7,741 nucleotides of DNA, taken from contig SLKW01000467.1 of assembly GCA_007134405.1 (NCBI GenBank), forward strand, positions 1 through 7,741, given 5' to 3'. The notes under the pieces are model-generated. The model saw only the letters and a list, made by a program, of their open reading frames with translations. It ran no database searches and had not been told where the DNA came from. Position 1 is the stretch's first letter, and every line of letters starts with the position of its first letter. Shown here piece by piece: positions 5,505 to 7,741 of the stretch. The translations under genes and the position numbers were made by a program. The DNA comes from Paracoccaceae bacterium. GTDB lineage: Bacteria > Pseudomonadota > Alphaproteobacteria > Rhodobacterales > Rhodobacteraceae.

Positions 5505-6368
5505 CTATCTCTGGCAACGCGGGCAGTAGTGGGTGGAGCGTCCGGACTGCACGATTCGGCGCACGGTGCCGGGGCAACCGTCGGTCGGGCATGGCAGGCC
5601 TGCGCGGTCGTAGACGCGGAACGCGTGCTGAAAGTAGCCCAATTCCCCGTCCGCCTGGCGGTAGTCGCGCAAGCTGGAACCGCCCGCCTCGATCGCCTCG
5701 GCGAGCACGGCGCGCACCGCCTGCGCCAGCCTCTCGAGACGCATGCGACCGATCCTGCCGGCCGGGCGCGCGGGGTGGATGCCGGCGCGGAACAGCGCCT
5801 CGCAAACGTAGATGTTGCCCAGCCCCGCGACGATTCGCTGATCCATCAGCATCGCCTTGGTTGGCGCCTTTCGGCCGCGGAAGCGCGCGACCAGATAATC
5901 GGCGTTGAAGGCGTTGCCCAGCGGTTCGGGCCCGAGCCCGACAAGGAGCGGATGTCCCTCGGCCAGCGCCGTCTCGATCAGGTCGAGCGCGCCAAAGCGG
6001 CGGGCGTCGTTGAAAGTGACTCGGGCGCCGGTGTCCATGTCGAAGACCACGTGATCGTGCCGTTCGGGCGCGGGATGGTCATGGTGGAACCGGCCAGGCA
6101 CAAGGCCTGCGCCCAACCCGGACACGATGATCCTGCCCGACATGCCAAGGTGCAGCAGCATCGTCTCGTCCGTGTCCAGATCGGCGAGGATGTACTTCGA
6201 CCGCCGCCGCAGGTGCAGAACGCGCGCCCCGGTCAGCCGTTCGGCCAGCTTCGGCGGGAACGGCCAGCGAAGCCCTTCGCGGCGGATATCAGCGCGGAGG
6301 ATGCGGGCGCCTTCCATCGCTGGCTGAAGGCCGCGGCGAACGGTTTCGACCTCGGGCAGTTCGGGCAC
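5505..6368 (-). CDS. mutM: Formamidopyrimidine-DNA glycosylase (Fpg/MutM)
   Basis: Fpg is a bifunctional base-excision enzyme: it removes 8-oxoguanine and formamidopyrimidines and cleaves the abasic strand by beta,delta-elimination. The 287-residue product starts PELPEVETV after the initiator, giving the catalytic Pro2 and Glu3; Lys58 follows in RRRSKYIL. Strand-intercalating residues M76, R123 and F125 (ARRFG) are present, as are the helix-two-turn-helix ([14 protein letters not shown]185) and a C-terminal zinc finger with C260, C265, C282, C285 and R277. It is about 18 residues longer than the E. coli enzyme (269), mainly through a Gly/His-rich insertion at about 84-106. The start is GTG at 6368, fixed by the need for Pro at position 2, with GAGG 8 nt upstream. 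It is divergent from ubiE. Confidence 0.98.
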   Translation of the reverse strand: MPELPEVETVRRGLQPAMEGARILRADIRREGLRWPFPPKLAERLTGARVLHLRRRSKYILADLDTDETMLLHLGMSGRIIVSGLGAGLVPGRFHHDHPAPERHDHVVFDMDTGARVTFNDARRFGALDLIETALAEGHPLLVGLGPEPLGNAFNADYLVARFRGRKAPTKAMLMDQRIVAGLGNIYVCEALFRAGIHPARPAGRIGRMRLERLAQAVRAVLAEAIEAGGSSLRDYRQADGELGYFQHAFRVYDRAGLPCPTDGCPGTVRRIVQSGRSTHYCPRCQR

Positions 6369-6450
6369 GGGCAGGGCCTCGGCGTCGCATTTGCAGGGGG
6401 CGCAGCATCCTGTAAGGAGGGGGCAGGCGCAAGGTCCGACAGGAGCCAGG
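6369..6450. promoter_or_regulatory. mutM-ubiE divergent intergenic region
   Basis: This 82-bp gap must contain the starts of both divergent units unless promoters lie within coding DNA. It is rich in G runs and holds the ubiE ribosome binding site AGGAG (6441-6445). Weak minus-strand candidates for mutM exist (TTGCGC, 17 bp, GATGCT), but no clear sigma70 promoter is visible on either strand. Confidence 0.4.
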
Positions 6451-7206
6451 ATGACGACCGAAAACCAGCGATCGACGCACTTCGGCTATCAGGAGGTTGA
6501 CGAGGCGCAGAAAGCCGGCCTGGTCCATGGCGTCTTCACGCGCGTGGCCGCCCGCTACGACCTCATGAACGACCTGATGAGCGCGGGCATCCATCGGGTC
6601 TGGAAGGACGCTATGATGGACTGGCTGGCTCCGCGGCCCGGCCAGCGCCTGCTGGACGTGGCCGGCGGGACCGGCGACATCGCGTTTCGCTTCCTGCATC
6701 GCGCGGGGTCCGGGGCAACGGCGGTGGTGCTGGACATGACCGAGCCGATGCTTGCCGAGGGTCGCCGCCGCGCCGAGGCCGAAGCCTTGGGGCCACAGCT
6801 GGACTGGGTGGTGGGCGATGCAATGTCGCTGCCCTTCGAGGATGCCAGCTTCGACCTCTACACCATCAGTTTCGGCATTCGAAACGTCACGCGGATCGAG
6901 GATGCGCTGTCGGAGGCGTACCGCGTCCTGCGTCCCGGCGGGCGATTGATGGTGCTTGAGTTCAGCCAGGTCACCAGCGCGCCGCTGCAGCAGCTCTACG
7001 ACCTCTATTCATTCAATGTGATTCCGGCGATGGGGCAGGCCGTGGCGGGCGAGCGCGACAGCTACCAGTACCTTGTCGAATCGATCCGCCGTTTTCCGGA
7101 TCAGGACACGTTCGCGGCCATGATCCGCGCGGCCGGCTTCGAGCAGGTGAAGTACCGCAACCTGTCGATGGGCGTCGCGGCGCTGCATTCCGGCTGGAAG
7201 CTCTGA
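6451..7206 (+). CDS. ubiE: UbiE, ubiquinone biosynthesis C-methyltransferase
   Basis: UbiE is a SAM-dependent methyltransferase that adds the ring C-methyl group in ubiquinone synthesis (and in menaquinone synthesis in organisms that make it). The 251-residue protein shows family features in order: [19 protein letters not shown] (11-29), [19 protein letters not shown] (34-52), SAM motif [11 protein letters not shown] (67-76), a motif II-like acidic D95 in [19 protein letters not shown] (122-135) and FGIRNV (141-146), then [15 protein letters not shown] (158-172). The frame is open upstream through a TTG at 6391, but the ATG at 6451 is preferred: AGGAG is 5 nt upstream and family similarity starts here. 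ubiB follows after 4 nt, so the two are surely co-transcribed. The enzyme is soluble and probably joins the membrane-associated ubiquinone-synthesis assembly. Confidence 0.97.
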   Translation: MTTENQRSTHFGYQEVDEAQKAGLVHGVFTRVAARYDLMNDLMSAGIHRVWKDAMMDWLAPRPGQRLLDVAGGTGDIAFRFLHRAGSGATAVVLDMTEPMLAEGRRRAEAEALGPQLDWVVGDAMSLPFEDASFDLYTISFGIRNVTRIEDALSEAYRVLRPGGRLMVLEFSQVTSAPLQQLYDLYSFNVIPAMGQAVAGERDSYQYLVESIRRFPDQDTFAAMIRAAGFEQVKYRNLSMGVAALHSGWKL

Positions 7207-7210
7207 TCCG

Positions 7211-7741
7211 ATGCGGGGACCGCACAACTTTTGGCGCCTGATCCGGACCGGCGCGACCTTTGAGCGCACCGGGGCCATGCGCGAGGTGCTGGTCGCGCTG
7301 AACGCGCCGCCACGTCTGCGGGTTCTGGCGCGCGTGCTGGGATGGCCCTGGGCCTGGCTGGGACTGAAGGGCGACACGACGCTGCCGCCGGTGCCGCGGG
7401 CGCTGACTGCGCTTGGCCCGGCCTATATCAAATTCGGCCAGCTGCTTTCGACGCGGCCCGACATCGTCGGAACCGAACTGGCGAACCAGCTGCGGTATCT
7501 GCAGGACAAGCTGCCGCCGTTCTCGCTGGAAGAGGCCCGCGCCATGGTTGCGGCAGAGCTGGAGCGTCCGGTGGACGCGCTTTTTTCGGAATTCTCCGAA
7601 CCTGTTGCTGCGGCCTCGATCGCGCAGGTCCATCGCGCGCGGGTGGCCGGCACCGGACAGGACGTGGCCGTCAAGGTGCTGCGTCCGGGGATCGAGCGCG
7701 CCTTTCGCCGGGACATCGACGCCTTCCACCTTGCCGCGGGA
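7211..7741 (+). CDS. ubiB: UbiB, ABC1/ADCK-family ATPase for ubiquinone synthesis (3' end cut off by window edge)
   Basis: UbiB is an atypical protein-kinase-like ATPase of the ADCK/COQ8 family needed for ubiquinone synthesis. The first 177 residues are visible of a protein usually above 500. Family marks are the KxGQ motif as KFGQLLSTRPDIV (74-86), the alanine-rich nucleotide loop VAAASIAQVHRA (132-143) that replaces the kinase glycine loop, and the ATP-site lysine K155 in VAVKVLRPG. The kinase C-lobe and the C-terminal membrane anchors lie beyond the right edge. The ATG at 7211 begins 4 nt after the ubiE stop; its ribosome binding site (GGAAG inside the ubiE 3' end) is weak, consistent with translational coupling. 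Confidence 0.96.
   Translation, partial: MRGPHNFWRLIRTGATFERTGAMREVLVALNAPPRLRVLARVLGWPWAWLGLKGDTTLPPVPRALTALGPAYIKFGQLLSTRPDIVGTELANQLRYLQDKLPPFSLEEARAMVAAELERPVDALFSEFSEPVAAASIAQVHRARVAGTGQDVAVKVLRPGIERAFRRDIDAFHLAAG

Noticed and set aside
4403..5908. A 501-codon open frame on the plus strand across echA and part of mutM
   Set aside because: It is antisense to two well-supported genes and spans their intergenic gap; the translation becomes low-complexity Arg/Ser-rich.
5529..6500. A 323-codon open frame on the plus strand opposite mutM
   Set aside because: It is fully antisense to an Fpg with every catalytic residue intact and runs into the ubiE start; no motif is recognisable.
1..7741. 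Base-composition shift suggesting transfer of the left half
   Set aside because: Counting 60-bp blocks every 600 bp gave about 58-70% GC on the left and about 58-70% on the right, so any difference is small and within gene-to-gene variation.
1..7741. LexA-type SOS boxes (GTTC/GAAC with 7-bp spacing) before recF, dnaN or mutM
   Set aside because: Candidate half-sites were seen, for example at 3862, but none had a proper partner at the right spacing.

Overview
The window is a GC-rich chromosomal segment of an alphaproteobacterium, most likely of the order Rhodobacterales. The basis is the gene content and order (recF, dnaN, dnaA, rpsT, enoyl-CoA hydratase, mutM, ubiE, ubiB), protein features (alphaproteobacterial-style DnaA, a long Fpg with a His-rich insertion, UbiE and UbiB) and weak, GC-rich promoters. 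This is a core-genome replication/repair neighbourhood. I see no prophage, insertion sequence, CRISPR array, tRNA or rRNA, and no sign of a new defence or biosynthetic system.

Layout, left to right. On the minus strand, read right to left: rpsT (4013-4279), a strong intrinsic terminator (3941-3971), a 514-bp intergenic region, dnaA (2134-3498), a hairpin and a small tandem repeat, dnaN (889-2007), then recF (from 800, running off the left edge). dnaA-dnaN-recF looks like one replication operon: initiator, sliding clamp, and the gap-repair protein that loads RecA. Further right, also on the minus strand, are an enoyl-CoA hydratase (4451-5227) and mutM/fpg (5505-6368, GTG start). On the plus strand, divergent from mutM across 82 bp, are ubiE (6451-7206) and, four bases later, ubiB (from 7211, running off the right edge). 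These two form the start of a ubiquinone-synthesis operon.

The intergenic DNA holds the points of interest. The rpsT-dnaA region is strikingly dense in GANTC, the target of the alphaproteobacterial cell-cycle methyltransferase CcrM: five sites in 254 bp, against nine in the other roughly 7.5 kb. It also has a 21-bp dyad over a candidate dnaA promoter. The echA-mutM region has a regularly built 30-bp palindrome, then an AT-rich stretch with an IHF-like site and an 8/9 DnaA-box match. The dnaA-dnaN gap has a hairpin and a 12-bp tandem repeat next to the dnaN ribosome binding site. No cluster of canonical DnaA boxes was found next to dnaA, so I do not call an origin there.

Gene identities are secure from motifs and length. 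Promoter, operator and origin calls are by eye and mostly low confidence.
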